Below, in pieces: positions 47,171 through 55,118 of a stretch of 64,000 nucleotides of DNA. Under the pieces are notes generated by a model. That model ran no database searches. It worked only from the letters and a program-made list of their open reading frames with translations, and was not told where the DNA came from. Origin of the DNA: Chloroflexi bacterium OHK40. GTDB taxonomy: Bacteria; Chloroflexota; Chloroflexia; Chloroflexales; Chloroflexaceae. Position numbers and translations under genes: made by a program. Position 1 is the stretch's first letter. Each line of letters opens with the position of its first letter. The stretch covers positions 1 through 64,000 of the forward strand of contig SFCB01000266.1 in the NCBI GenBank assembly GCA_004367505.1. The letters run 5' to 3'.

Positions 47171-47686
47171 TTAGTAGCGCTCGCGGTGCACGATCGCGTC
47201 GAGGGGCTTGCGGCCGCCGGGTCGTGGTGGCCGAGGCGGCTCGGCCGAGTAGCCGAAGGTGATCGACCAGCGGCAGTTCAGCTCAGCGGGAACCCCGAGG
47301 ATGGCGTGGGCCGCTTCGGTGTTGTGCAGGGTTGTGACGCAGGAGCCCACTCCGAGTTCGGTGGCCGCCAACTGCATGTAGGCCGCCGCCTGCCCCAGGT
47401 CAAACTCGGAGCCGGGCGGGCCAACAAGCACCACCGTGAAGGCCGAGGATGGCATGTGGGCGGCGAAATTGCCGGCGCTGCTCAGGCGCTGGAGTTGCTC
47501 GCGCTCCGTGACCAGGATGAAGCTCCAGGGCTGGCTGTTCTTGCTGCTCTGGGCGCGCCGGCCGGCATCGAGGATGGCGGTGATCGTCTCCTCGGGCACC
47601 GGCTCGGGTGTGTAGGCGCGTACCGCGCGTTTGCGGCGGATGGCCTCGGCGACGCTCATCGTGGCGGCTCCATCGGGGGCGCTCAT
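47171..47686 (-). CDS. Nitroreductase-family flavoprotein
   Basis: 171 residues, FMN-dependent NAD(P)H oxidoreductase fold: SVAEAIRRKRAVRAYTPEPV, RRAQSSKNSQPWSFILVTE, the helix LGQAAAYMQLAATELGVGSC and ITFGYSAEPP at the end. Start at 47686 follows AAAGGAG; the physiological electron acceptor is unknown. It is divergent from the ATPase gene at 48069 and shares the 382-bp promoter region. Confidence 0.9.
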   Translation of the reverse strand: MSAPDGAATMSVAEAIRRKRAVRAYTPEPVPEETITAILDAGRRAQSSKNSQPWSFILVTEREQLQRLSSAGNFAAHMPSSAFTVVLVGPPGSEFDLGQAAAYMQLAATELGVGSCVTTLHNTEAAHAILGVPAELNCRWSITFGYSAEPPRPPRPGGRKPLDAIVHRERY

Positions 47687-48068
47687 ACCGACTCCTTTCG
47701 TGGCGTGTTTCACTCCCGGGGTGCGCAGCGCCCGCGCGGACAGTTCCGTGCTGGCCCCTCCGGCAGCGCTGTCAGGGGGCGATTGCGAACAACAACAATC
47801 AATGGACCTGCGGCAGTATAGCACCCTACCGCCCGTGCGATCGCGCGGTGGGCCGTGCTCGGGTGTGGCGCATGGTGCTGCCCGCCAGCCCGCCGCGCGC
47901 TACAGCGCCACGGCACGCGAGGGGACAGGGGACAGAAGCATGTGCCCTGCACGGCCCCCATGACGGCAACGAGGATGCTATAATCAGGAAAGTCCCCGGG
48001 CTTCTGAATCCGCATGGCCCCACAGCGGTGTAGCCCGAGCCTCTGGCGCACCAGCCCCCGAGATTAGC
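47687..48068. promoter_or_regulatory. Promoter region of the Pup/ubiquitin-like operon
   Basis: An extended -10, TGC-TATAAT (47976-47984), reads toward the operon and leaves an 80-base leader. A TGC-TATACT on the minus strand (47816-47824) could drive the nitroreductase. No clear -35 and no operator palindrome were found. No other gene is supported in the interval. Confidence 0.55.
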
Positions 48069-50525
48069 ATGACGACGCCTTCCTCCATTGAGCGGATCGA
48101 GAAGCTCATCCTGGAGCACGCCCGCCAGGCCCAGGACTGGGCCCTCCCCAGCGAGTGGAATCGTATCCGAGCGGCCTACCAGGCCCTGCCCGAGCTCCAG
48201 CAAGAGCTCGCTGCGGTGCGCCAGAGCCAGGCCGGGATCAATGATAGCCCGCGTCACTATGCGATCTTCCTTGGCCGTAGCCCCGACTCGCCCGGTGATC
48301 TGGTCGTGGGGCTTGGCTCCACCCGGCTGGAGGTGCGCGTGGCCCCCGGCCTGCTCTCCAGCCCCGAGCAGCTCACTGTCGGCCAGGAAGTGATCCTCAA
48401 CCGCGACCAGAACACCGTGATCGGCCTGCGCGACACCTACCTTCGCGGTGAGACGGCGGAGGTGGTCAATCTCCTCAAGCCCGCCGGTGCCGCCGAGGTG
48501 CTGGCCCTCGGCGAAACGGCTGAGGGCGCGCCCTCGGTGCGGGTGGCCTGGCGCGAGGGTGAAAAGCTGGATCTGGGCTGCCCGCCGGAGCTCGCGGCTA
48601 GCCTGCGCCCCGGCGATCTGGTCCGCTTCGATGGTTCCTCGCAGATGGTCGTGGAGCGCCTGCGCCCCCGGCTCCACGTGCGCTCCGGCGGCAGCGATGG
48701 AGTAGTGGTGGAGGTCAGCGACGCGCTCTTCGCCGAGCGGGTCGCGATCGGCGATATCGTGCGCATCGAGCCCGCCCTCAAGCTTGCGCTCGAGAAGCTC
48801 CCCGCCTATGAGACCGGCGGCCTCTCGCTGGAGGAGGTCCCGGATGTGACCTACGAGGATATTGCCGGGCTCGACACCGAGATCGAGCAGATCTATGATG
48901 CGATTGAGTTGCCCTATCTCTACCGCGCGCAGTTCGAGCGCTTTCGCCTCGAGCGGCCCAAGGGCATCCTGCTCACCGGCCCCCCCGGCTGCGGCAAGAC
49001 GATGGTCGCCAAGGCCGTGGCCAATAACCTCACCCAGAGCATCCGCCGCTACCTGACCGGCCTCGAACGCCTGCTGAAGGTTTATGTCGAGCTTCTTGAT
49101 GCGCCGTCCGACGCCGAGGCCATGGCCGCTTACGCGCGCCTTGCGGGCCAGGGCCACCCGGCCGTAGCCACCCGCGCGGCCGCTCTGGAGTACTGTGGCG
49201 AGTTGCTGCGGGCCGCCGATCTCGACCCGGCCCTGGCCCGCAAGCGGCTGGGCGAGATCGCCCGCCGCCTCGACAGCCAGGACGGGGTGCGCAGCTTCTT
49301 CCTCAACGTCAAGGGCCCCGAGCTGCTGAATAAGTACGTTGGCGAGACCGAGCACCGGATCCGCAAGATCTTTGAGGAGGCCCGCGAGCGCGCCGACTAC
49401 TACACGCCGGTGATCATCTTTTTCGACGAGATGGAGGCCATGTTCCGCACGCGCGGCAGCGGCCGCTCCTCCGATGTCGAGACGACGATCGTTCCCCAGT
49501 TTCTCACCGAGCTCGATGGGGTCGAGGCAACCGCGAACCTGATTATCATCGGGGCGAGCAACCGCCAGGATATGATCGACCCGGCCATCCTTCGCCCGGG
49601 CCGCCTCGATGTGAAGGTGAAGATCGACCGCCCCGACGCCGACGCGGCCCGCGAGATCTTCGCGCTCTACCTGCTTCCGACGCTCCCGCTCATGGCCGAG
49701 GGCCCGGTGGTCCCTGCGCCTCCTGGCACCCCCGGCGCGGTCGTTTTTCGGACTGCCTACCGCCTACCCGCCGACGAGGCAGCCCGCGAGCGTCTGTCGC
49801 CCGAGCTACGGGCCGTGGGCGAGTTGCTGCCCTTCCCCTGCGATCTGCGGCTGATCCAGAGCCTCGGCCCGGCCCTGCCTGGCCGTCTCGCCAGGCTCCC
49901 CGCCGAGCTCAGCGTGGCCCAGGCCCTCGCCCGCCACCCCGACGATGAGGAGTTCGCCGGCAAGCTCGGGCGTTTCCGGAGCTCTACTCCCATAGGGGCG
50001 ATCGTAGCGGCCGCTCAGGAGTTGCAGGCCCGCAGTGCCGCCGACCCGGCCTTCGCCACGGGCCTGGAGCGGCTCCGGCGCCAGGAGTGGCTGGCCGAGG
50101 CCCTGATCGACGAGGTGGTCGAGTTGATGTATAGCTCCACCAGCGCGATCAGCGTGCTCACCCGCCAGAATACGCGCTACCGCTTCCCGCTCAAAGAGTT
50201 CGCCAGCGGCGCGGTGATCGCCAATATCGTCGCTCGTGCCAAGAAACAGGCCGTCAAGGAGCTTGTTGCCGCCGGTGATGGCGCCGCCCGTGGCCTCGGC
50301 CGCGCGCACCTCTTCGCGGCGCTGCGCCAGGAGTTCGAGGAGAACCGTGAGCAGCTCGCCCTCCACAAGCTCCGCACCGAGATGGGCCTCGCTGGCGAGG
50401 AGTTGCTGACGGTGGATCTGCACCTCGAACGGTTTGACCAGGACCCCTGGGCTGAGGAGAAGGTGCGCCAGGATCGGGCGGTGGTGGTGGCGGTGCGGAT
50501 CGAGTCGTCCGACGTTGCGGGGTGA
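48069..50525 (+). CDS. Mpa/ARC-like AAA ATPase (proteasomal ATPase homologue)
   Basis: 818 residues. The N-terminal ~60 residues are helical but shorter than the long Pup-binding coiled coil of Mpa. Two OB-like segments follow (about 65-230), then one AAA module: Walker A GPPGCGKTM (304-312), FLNVKGPELLNKYVGETEHR, Walker B IIFFDEMEAMFRTRG (449-463), sensor GASNRQDMIDPAILRPGRLD with the arginine finger. Between Walker A and FLNVKG is an ~85-residue helical insertion (about 320-408) not in Mpa. The C-terminus ends ESSDVAG, without the GQYL tail that docks Mpa to the 20S core. It should unfold tagged proteins. First gene of the operon. Confidence 0.92.
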   Translation: MTTPSSIERIEKLILEHARQAQDWALPSEWNRIRAAYQALPELQQELAAVRQSQAGINDSPRHYAIFLGRSPDSPGDLVVGLGSTRLEVRVAPGLLSSPEQLTVGQEVILNRDQNTVIGLRDTYLRGETAEVVNLLKPAGAAEVLALGETAEGAPSVRVAWREGEKLDLGCPPELAASLRPGDLVRFDGSSQMVVERLRPRLHVRSGGSDGVVVEVSDALFAERVAIGDIVRIEPALKLALEKLPAYETGGLSLEEVPDVTYEDIAGLDTEIEQIYDAIELPYLYRAQFERFRLERPKGILLTGPPGCGKTMVAKAVANNLTQSIRRYLTGLERLLKVYVELLDAPSDAEAMAAYARLAGQGHPAVATRAAALEYCGELLRAADLDPALARKRLGEIARRLDSQDGVRSFFLNVKGPELLNKYVGETEHRIRKIFEEARERADYYTPVIIFFDEMEAMFRTRGSGRSSDVETTIVPQFLTELDGVEATANLIIIGASNRQDMIDPAILRPGRLDVKVKIDRPDADAAREIFALYLLPTLPLMAEGPVVPAPPGTPGAVVFRTAYRLPADEAARERLSPELRAVGELLPFPCDLRLIQSLGPALPGRLARLPAELSVAQALARHPDDEEFAGKLGRFRSSTPIGAIVAAAQELQARSAADPAFATGLERLRRQEWLAEALIDEVVELMYSSTSAISVLTRQNTRYRFPLKEFASGAVIANIVARAKKQAVKELVAAGDGAARGLGRAHLFAALRQEFEENREQLALHKLRTEMGLAGEELLTVDLHLERFDQDPWAEEKVRQDRAVVVAVRIESSDVAG

Positions 50526-50529
50526 GCCG

Positions 50530-52209
50530 ATGGCGACGCTGATGGGCATCGAGACCGAGTACGGGGTGGCGCTCCTCGGCGCTCCGCCTGACCCCTTCTT
50601 CGCCTCGCAGCTGGTCATCCAGGCCTACCAGCAACTCGGCCTCCCCTGGGCCACCGCAGTGTCGCCCCTCGCCAGCTTCGACTTCGATCGGCTCGGTGAT
50701 CCGCCTGGCGCCCTTGAGACCAGCCTGATGCTCACCAACGGCGCAAGGCTCTACATCGACCACGCCCACCCTGAGTACTGCACCCCCGAGTGTGGCTCGC
50801 CGCTCGCCCTCGTCGCCGCCGACAAGGCCGGCGAGCGCATCCTCGCGGCCTGCCAGGCCCGGATAAACGGCAGCGGCGTGCTTCCCGCTGGCTGCCAGCT
50901 GCGGCTCTACAAGAACAACAGCGACCACAAGGGCAACAGCTACGGCTGCCACGAGAACTACCTCGTGCCACCCGGCCTCTACGAGGCGCTCGTCGCCCCT
51001 GGCTCTGCACTCCTGGCCCGTGGCCTGCTGCCCTTCCTCGTCACCCGCCAGATCTTCTGTGGCGCCGGCAAGGTGGGCTCCGAGAATGGCACCCCCGCCG
51101 CCGGCTTCCAGCTCACTCAGCGGGCCGACTTCTTCGAGACGATCACGGGCCACCAGACCACCTACAACCGGCCGATCTTTAACCTGCGCGATGAGCCCCA
51201 TGCCGACCCGCGCCAGGCCCGGCGCCTGCACGTGATCTGTGGCGATGCCACCATGGCCGAGCTCTCCACCTTTTTGAAGGTGGGTACCGCCCAGATCGTT
51301 CTCGCCATGCTCGCCGCCGGGGCCATCCCCGACAACCTGGCGTTCGCCGACCCTGTCGCCGCCCTCCGGCTGGTCTCCCGGGATCTGAGCTTTGCCGGGC
51401 TGCTGGCGCTCGCCGACGGACGCCACATGACGGCCCGCGAGCTCCAGTTGCGCTACCTGGAACTGGCCCACGGCTATCTCAGCCGGAGCGGCGGCAGCGA
51501 TGAGCAGTGGGAGGTGCTCCAGGAGTGGGAACAGGTACTCGGCGCGCTTGCCGGTGATCCCGCCGGCCTGGGCCGCCGCCTGGATTGGGCGATCAAGCGC
51601 CAGGTGCTCGAGCGCTACCTCGAAGCCCGGGGACTCACCTGGGAGCTCGTGCAGACCTGGGAACCAGCGATCGCGCGCACCCTCGTCGCCGAGGAGCCTA
51701 CCACGGCGGACCTGGCGGCCGCCCGTGAGCTCGCTACCGGCGCTGGCCTGCCCTGGGGTGACTACGAGCTCCAGCGCGAGGCCTACTTTGCGCTGCGCCG
51801 GCTCGATCTCGAGTACCACGATCTGCGCCAGGGCGAGGGTGAGGAGCGGGGGCTCTACTACGAACTGGAGCGCCAGGGCCTTGTCGAGCGGCTGCTCTAT
51901 GACGATGACATCGAGCACCTGCGCACGACTCCCCCCGCCGAGACGCGCGCATGGGCAAGAGGCCACTGGATCGCGCGTTTTCATGAGTATCTCCTGGCCG
52001 CCGACTGGGGCGGCATGATCCTGGCGCTTCCCCACGGCAAGGCCCGGCTTGTGTGCCGCCTGAATATGCTTGATCCGCTGCGCGGCAGCGCCGAAGACCC
52101 GGCGGTCGAGGCGTTGACGCTCGCAGCGCTTCAGCAGCAGGCTGTGGCGCTCGCCGGCGCGGAGCCAGCCCCCTCGCGTACGCCAGAGCACCGGAGCGAG
52201 CAGCCATGA
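50530..52209 (+). CDS. dop: Dop-like Pup deamidase/depupylase
   Basis: 559 residues of the glutamine-synthetase-like Dop/PafA family. Nucleotide/metal residues sit in MGIETEYGV (E8, E10); the catalytic Asp is D77 in NGARLYIDHAHPEYCTPECG, which is the Dop form of that motif. KNNSDHKGNSYGCHENYLV and RLHVICGDATMAE complete the active site. Before the D77 motif there is a loop (about 40-66) in the place of the Dop loop. It would remove Pup from substrates. It starts four bases after the ATPase stop and its TGA overlaps the pup ATG. Confidence 0.9.
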   Translation: MATLMGIETEYGVALLGAPPDPFFASQLVIQAYQQLGLPWATAVSPLASFDFDRLGDPPGALETSLMLTNGARLYIDHAHPEYCTPECGSPLALVAADKAGERILAACQARINGSGVLPAGCQLRLYKNNSDHKGNSYGCHENYLVPPGLYEALVAPGSALLARGLLPFLVTRQIFCGAGKVGSENGTPAAGFQLTQRADFFETITGHQTTYNRPIFNLRDEPHADPRQARRLHVICGDATMAELSTFLKVGTAQIVLAMLAAGAIPDNLAFADPVAALRLVSRDLSFAGLLALADGRHMTARELQLRYLELAHGYLSRSGGSDEQWEVLQEWEQVLGALAGDPAGLGRRLDWAIKRQVLERYLEARGLTWELVQTWEPAIARTLVAEEPTTADLAAARELATGAGLPWGDYELQREAYFALRRLDLEYHDLRQGEGEERGLYYELERQGLVERLLYDDDIEHLRTTPPAETRAWARGHWIARFHEYLLAADWGGMILALPHGKARLVCRLNMLDPLRGSAEDPAVEALTLAALQQQAVALAGAEPAPSRTPEHRSEQP

Positions 52210-52478
52210 GCGAGCAGCAGCGTATCCGCAAGATCACCCGCCGGCGCGAGCAACCCGAGGAGCCCCCCCGGGCCGGGCAGTTGCCCACTGGCCCCAGCGA
52301 GGAGCAGCGCGCCGCCGAGGAGCGCTTGAATCGCCTCGATACCACGATCAATCAGATCGTCGGCCAGCCCCAGGCCAGTGCCCCCAGCGAGGTGGCCGGC
52401 GAGCGCCTCCGCACCCGCATGCGCGTCCTTTCGAGCGAGGAGCTCTGGCGCCAGTTCCGTCAGATCGGCGGTGAGTAG
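52206..52478 (+). CDS. pup: Pup-like small modifier ending Gly-Gly-Glu
   Basis: 90 residues, highly charged, with no predicted globular core: an Arg/Lys/Gln-rich N-terminus, Pro-rich middle and a helical segment (about 31-52) as in Pup, which is disordered until bound by the ATPase. The C-terminus is QFRQIGGE. Pup must end GGE (or GGQ followed by deamidation) for PafA to couple its Glu side chain to lysine; here no deamidation is needed. It has a single lysine (K9). Position between dop and pafA is the classical one, joined to dop by ATGA overlap. The sequence is divergent from actinobacterial Pup and could equally be called a UBact-type variant. Confidence 0.88.
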   Translation: MSEQQRIRKITRRREQPEEPPRAGQLPTGPSEEQRAAEERLNRLDTTINQIVGQPQASAPSEVAGERLRTRMRVLSSEELWRQFRQIGGE

Positions 52479-52485
52479 GAGCCCT

Positions 52486-54249
52486 ATGGCCCTCCAACAG
52501 CGCGTCTTCAGCCTCGAAACCGAGTATGCGATCAACTTCTTCCCCGCCGGTGGCCCTGGCAGCCCCCCGGAGCAGGCGATCGTCCAGGCCCTCCAGGAGG
52601 CGATCAATCCGGCCTACGGGCTCCACGGCAGCCTCTTCCTCGTCAACGGCGGCAAGCTCCACCATGATCTCGGCCACGCCGAGTGGTCGCTCCCCGAGTG
52701 CCGCTCGGCCTACGAGGCCACCGTCTACAACAAGGCGGCCGACCACGTGCTCGGTCAGGCCGCCGCTGAGGCGACCGCCATCCTCTCACGCTCCGGCTTT
52801 CGCGGCGACCTGCTGGTGATCAAGAACAATGTCGACTCCGTTGGCGTGACCTACGGCTGCCACGAGAACTATCAGACCCTGCGCGACGCGGAGTTCCTGC
52901 CCGACCTGCCTGAGCAGCGCCACTTCCTGCGCTATATGGTCCGCTGCCTGGTGCCCTTCCTCGCTACCCGGCAGGTCTTCGCTGGCGCCGGTCGCCTGGT
53001 GCTCGAAGCGCAGCCTGGCCCGCCCTGCCTGCGCTTCGAGATCTCCCAGCGGGCCCGCTTCATCGACCGGGTGGTCTCGAAGGAGACGACCAGAGAGCGC
53101 CCGATCGTCAACCTTGGCCGTGAGGGAGAGCCCCACGCCAGCGGGAACTCCCGTCGCCTGCACCTCATCCTCGGCGACGCCAATCTCTCTGGCTGGGCCA
53201 CCTGGCTGAAACTCGGCACGACCGGCGTGCTGCTGCGGATGATCGAGGATCTCTCCCTCACCGATCTGCCCCTGCTCCAGAATCCGGTGGCCGCCCTCGC
53301 CACGATCGCCGCCGACCCGGATTGCCGGGCGATGGTCTCGCTCAAGGATGGCCGCCAGGCGAGTGCCCTCGACATCCAGTGGCACTACTATGAGCAGGCC
53401 TACAGCTACCTGGAGCATTTTGGCAGCAACGACGATGAGCGCCGGGTGATGGAGGAGTGGGGCCAGGCGCTCCAGGATCTGGACAACGATCCGTCGCTGC
53501 TGCGCGATCGGGCCGACTGGGCCGCGAAACGCTACCTGATGGAGCGCAGCCTGCGTGAGCATGGCCTGACGCTTGACGAGGCCGCCAGCCACCCCGAGGC
53601 CCTCCGCGCGCTCCAGCATATCGACCTGCTCTATCACGATATCGGCCCCGCCGGGCTCTTTACCCAGCTCTGGCCCGTGGACACGCTGGTGTCGGCTGCC
53701 GAGATCGAGGCGGCCAGGCGGGCACCGCCATTCTCGCGGGCTCTGCTGCGCGGCGCGACGATCGAGCTCGGGCGGCGTGGGTTGGCGACTGTAAACGTCC
53801 AGGAGTGGTCTTCGGTGAGTATCGACAATACCACCTACCACCTGCCGGCCCCACTTGCCTTCGACCTGCAGCTGCTCCCCGAGGCCGCCCGCGCTGTGGC
53901 GCTGCCCTGGCTCCAGCAGGCCTATCAGCACCCCGACCCGCTGGTACGCCAGCAGGCCATGCGGGCTGCCGGCCCGGCTCCCGTGGAGCAGTTGCCCGGT
54001 CTGGCCGCGATCGCCCGGAGCGATCCGAGCCTCCCGGTGCGCATCGCGGCAGTGGAGGCCCTCGCGGCGAGCGGCCTTCCCGAGGCCGGCGATCTGCTCC
54101 TGCCGCTGCTCGGTACCCCGGAGGCCGGCCTGCGCTGGGCGGTCGAGGCGGCGCTCAGCCACCTCACCCATGCCATTCGCGGTGAGCCCGTGCCCGCCAG
54201 CCCCGAGAGCCCCGTGACCCGCGAGGGCCTCGTCCAGATGATCGGCTAA
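52486..54249 (+). CDS. pafA: PafA-like Pup ligase with C-terminal HEAT-like repeats
   Basis: 587 residues. The N-terminal 460 residues are the Dop/PafA fold: SLETEYAI (E11, E13), NGGKLHHDLGHAEWSLPEC with D61, KNNVDSVGVTYGCHENY and RRLHLILGDANLSGW. The D-x-G-H spacing matches PafA rather than Dop, and there is no Dop loop, so I assign it as the ligase; the residues around the Asp are divergent from actinobacterial PafA. The last ~130 residues (LQQAYQHPDPLVRQQAMRAA, DPSLPVRIAAVEALAASG, GLRWAVEAALSHL) are two or three HEAT-like repeats not present in PafA, possibly for substrate or partner binding. Starts seven bases after the pup stop. Confidence 0.85.
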   Translation: MALQQRVFSLETEYAINFFPAGGPGSPPEQAIVQALQEAINPAYGLHGSLFLVNGGKLHHDLGHAEWSLPECRSAYEATVYNKAADHVLGQAAAEATAILSRSGFRGDLLVIKNNVDSVGVTYGCHENYQTLRDAEFLPDLPEQRHFLRYMVRCLVPFLATRQVFAGAGRLVLEAQPGPPCLRFEISQRARFIDRVVSKETTRERPIVNLGREGEPHASGNSRRLHLILGDANLSGWATWLKLGTTGVLLRMIEDLSLTDLPLLQNPVAALATIAADPDCRAMVSLKDGRQASALDIQWHYYEQAYSYLEHFGSNDDERRVMEEWGQALQDLDNDPSLLRDRADWAAKRYLMERSLREHGLTLDEAASHPEALRALQHIDLLYHDIGPAGLFTQLWPVDTLVSAAEIEAARRAPPFSRALLRGATIELGRRGLATVNVQEWSSVSIDNTTYHLPAPLAFDLQLLPEAARAVALPWLQQAYQHPDPLVRQQAMRAAGPAPVEQLPGLAAIARSDPSLPVRIAAVEALAASGLPEAGDLLLPLLGTPEAGLRWAVEAALSHLTHAIRGEPVPASPESPVTREGLVQMIG

Positions 54250-54263
54250 GAGCGAGGAGCCCC

Positions 54264-55118
54264 ATGGCCATTCTGGTCTACCGCGACGCCACCGGCGCGC
54301 CGAGCAAGCACGAGTTTCGCGGTGACCTGCGGATCGGCGCCGACTCGCGCAACCAGTTGGTGCTACCGGCCGGGCTGGGTGTGGCTCCCGAGCACGCCCT
54401 GATGACTCGCTCGGCCCTCAACCGTGTGCCGGTGCTGATCGATTTCGCCGCTGGCCAGACGTGGGTCGAAGGCCGGCCCGTGGTAGGCTTGCAGGTGCTC
54501 CGCCACGGCGCCCACATCCGCCTCGGCGCCGTCGAGCTCACACTGCTGGAGCTGCGGATTGTGCGCCTGCGTCCGGGGGAGCGCGCCATAGGGCGCGCGT
54601 GCCAGATCTGTAAGGATAGCCTGTGCGCGGGTGACGAGGTGGTGAGTTGCCCCTACTGCCGCATCCTGATCCACCGCTCCTGCTGGGCAGACGCAAGCCT
54701 CTGCCCGAACTACAACTGCAGCTACTCCATGCACAGCGCCGTAATGGACGCCCTGGCCGACCAGGTACACTTTGATCGCGACATCGCCGAGGACTCCCGG
54801 CTCGTCGAGCGTTTCAACCGCCGTGGCACGCTGGTGAACCAGGGCACCTTTTGCCAGGCCGGGGAGCCTCGTGACCAGGTGACCTTCCAGCCCCACGAGC
54901 GGGCCGCCTTCTGCCCCCGGTGTGATACGGCTTTCCACCTGGAGTGCTGGCTGCGCCTGGAGCAATGCCCCGTGTGCCGCTTCGATGTGTGGGGGCTGAT
55001 TGATCGGGCCTTTCGCAGCCCGGAGAGCGAAGCGGAGGACGAGCAGGAGCCCGCCCGGATTGCACGCGTCACCATCCTGATTCACGGCGGGCCGGAAGGC
55101 GGGCGCCATGGCGGCTAA
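54264..55118 (+). CDS. FHA protein with two RING-like zinc clusters (candidate E3)
   Basis: 284 residues. Residues 1-100 look like an FHA domain (RIGADSRNQLVLPA, VAPEHALM, HGAHIRLGAVELTLLE). Cluster 1: C113-x2-C116, C129-x2-C132, H137, C140-W, C147, C152. Cluster 2: C197, C217-x2-C220, H225, C228-W, C235-P-x-C238. The order Cx2C..Cx2C..H..CW..CPxC is that of RING/treble-clef fingers in prokaryotic ubiquitin-like operons. FHA implies reading of phosphothreonine. As it sits directly before E1 and E2 genes, an E3 or adaptor role is inferred. The protein ends GGRHGG, an exposed Gly-Gly. Its 3' end overlaps the E1 start by 11 bases. Confidence 0.85.
   Translation: MAILVYRDATGAPSKHEFRGDLRIGADSRNQLVLPAGLGVAPEHALMTRSALNRVPVLIDFAAGQTWVEGRPVVGLQVLRHGAHIRLGAVELTLLELRIVRLRPGERAIGRACQICKDSLCAGDEVVSCPYCRILIHRSCWADASLCPNYNCSYSMHSAVMDALADQVHFDRDIAEDSRLVERFNRRGTLVNQGTFCQAGEPRDQVTFQPHERAAFCPRCDTAFHLECWLRLEQCPVCRFDVWGLIDRAFRSPESEAEDEQEPARIARVTILIHGGPEGGRHGG

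Noticed and set aside
50254-52191. Long open frame antisense to dop (and similar ones antisense to Hsp70, the TPR gene, E1 and SIR2-CHAT)
   Set aside because: Mirror frames of high-GC codon bias; no motifs or ribosome sites, and the sense proteins are clear family members.
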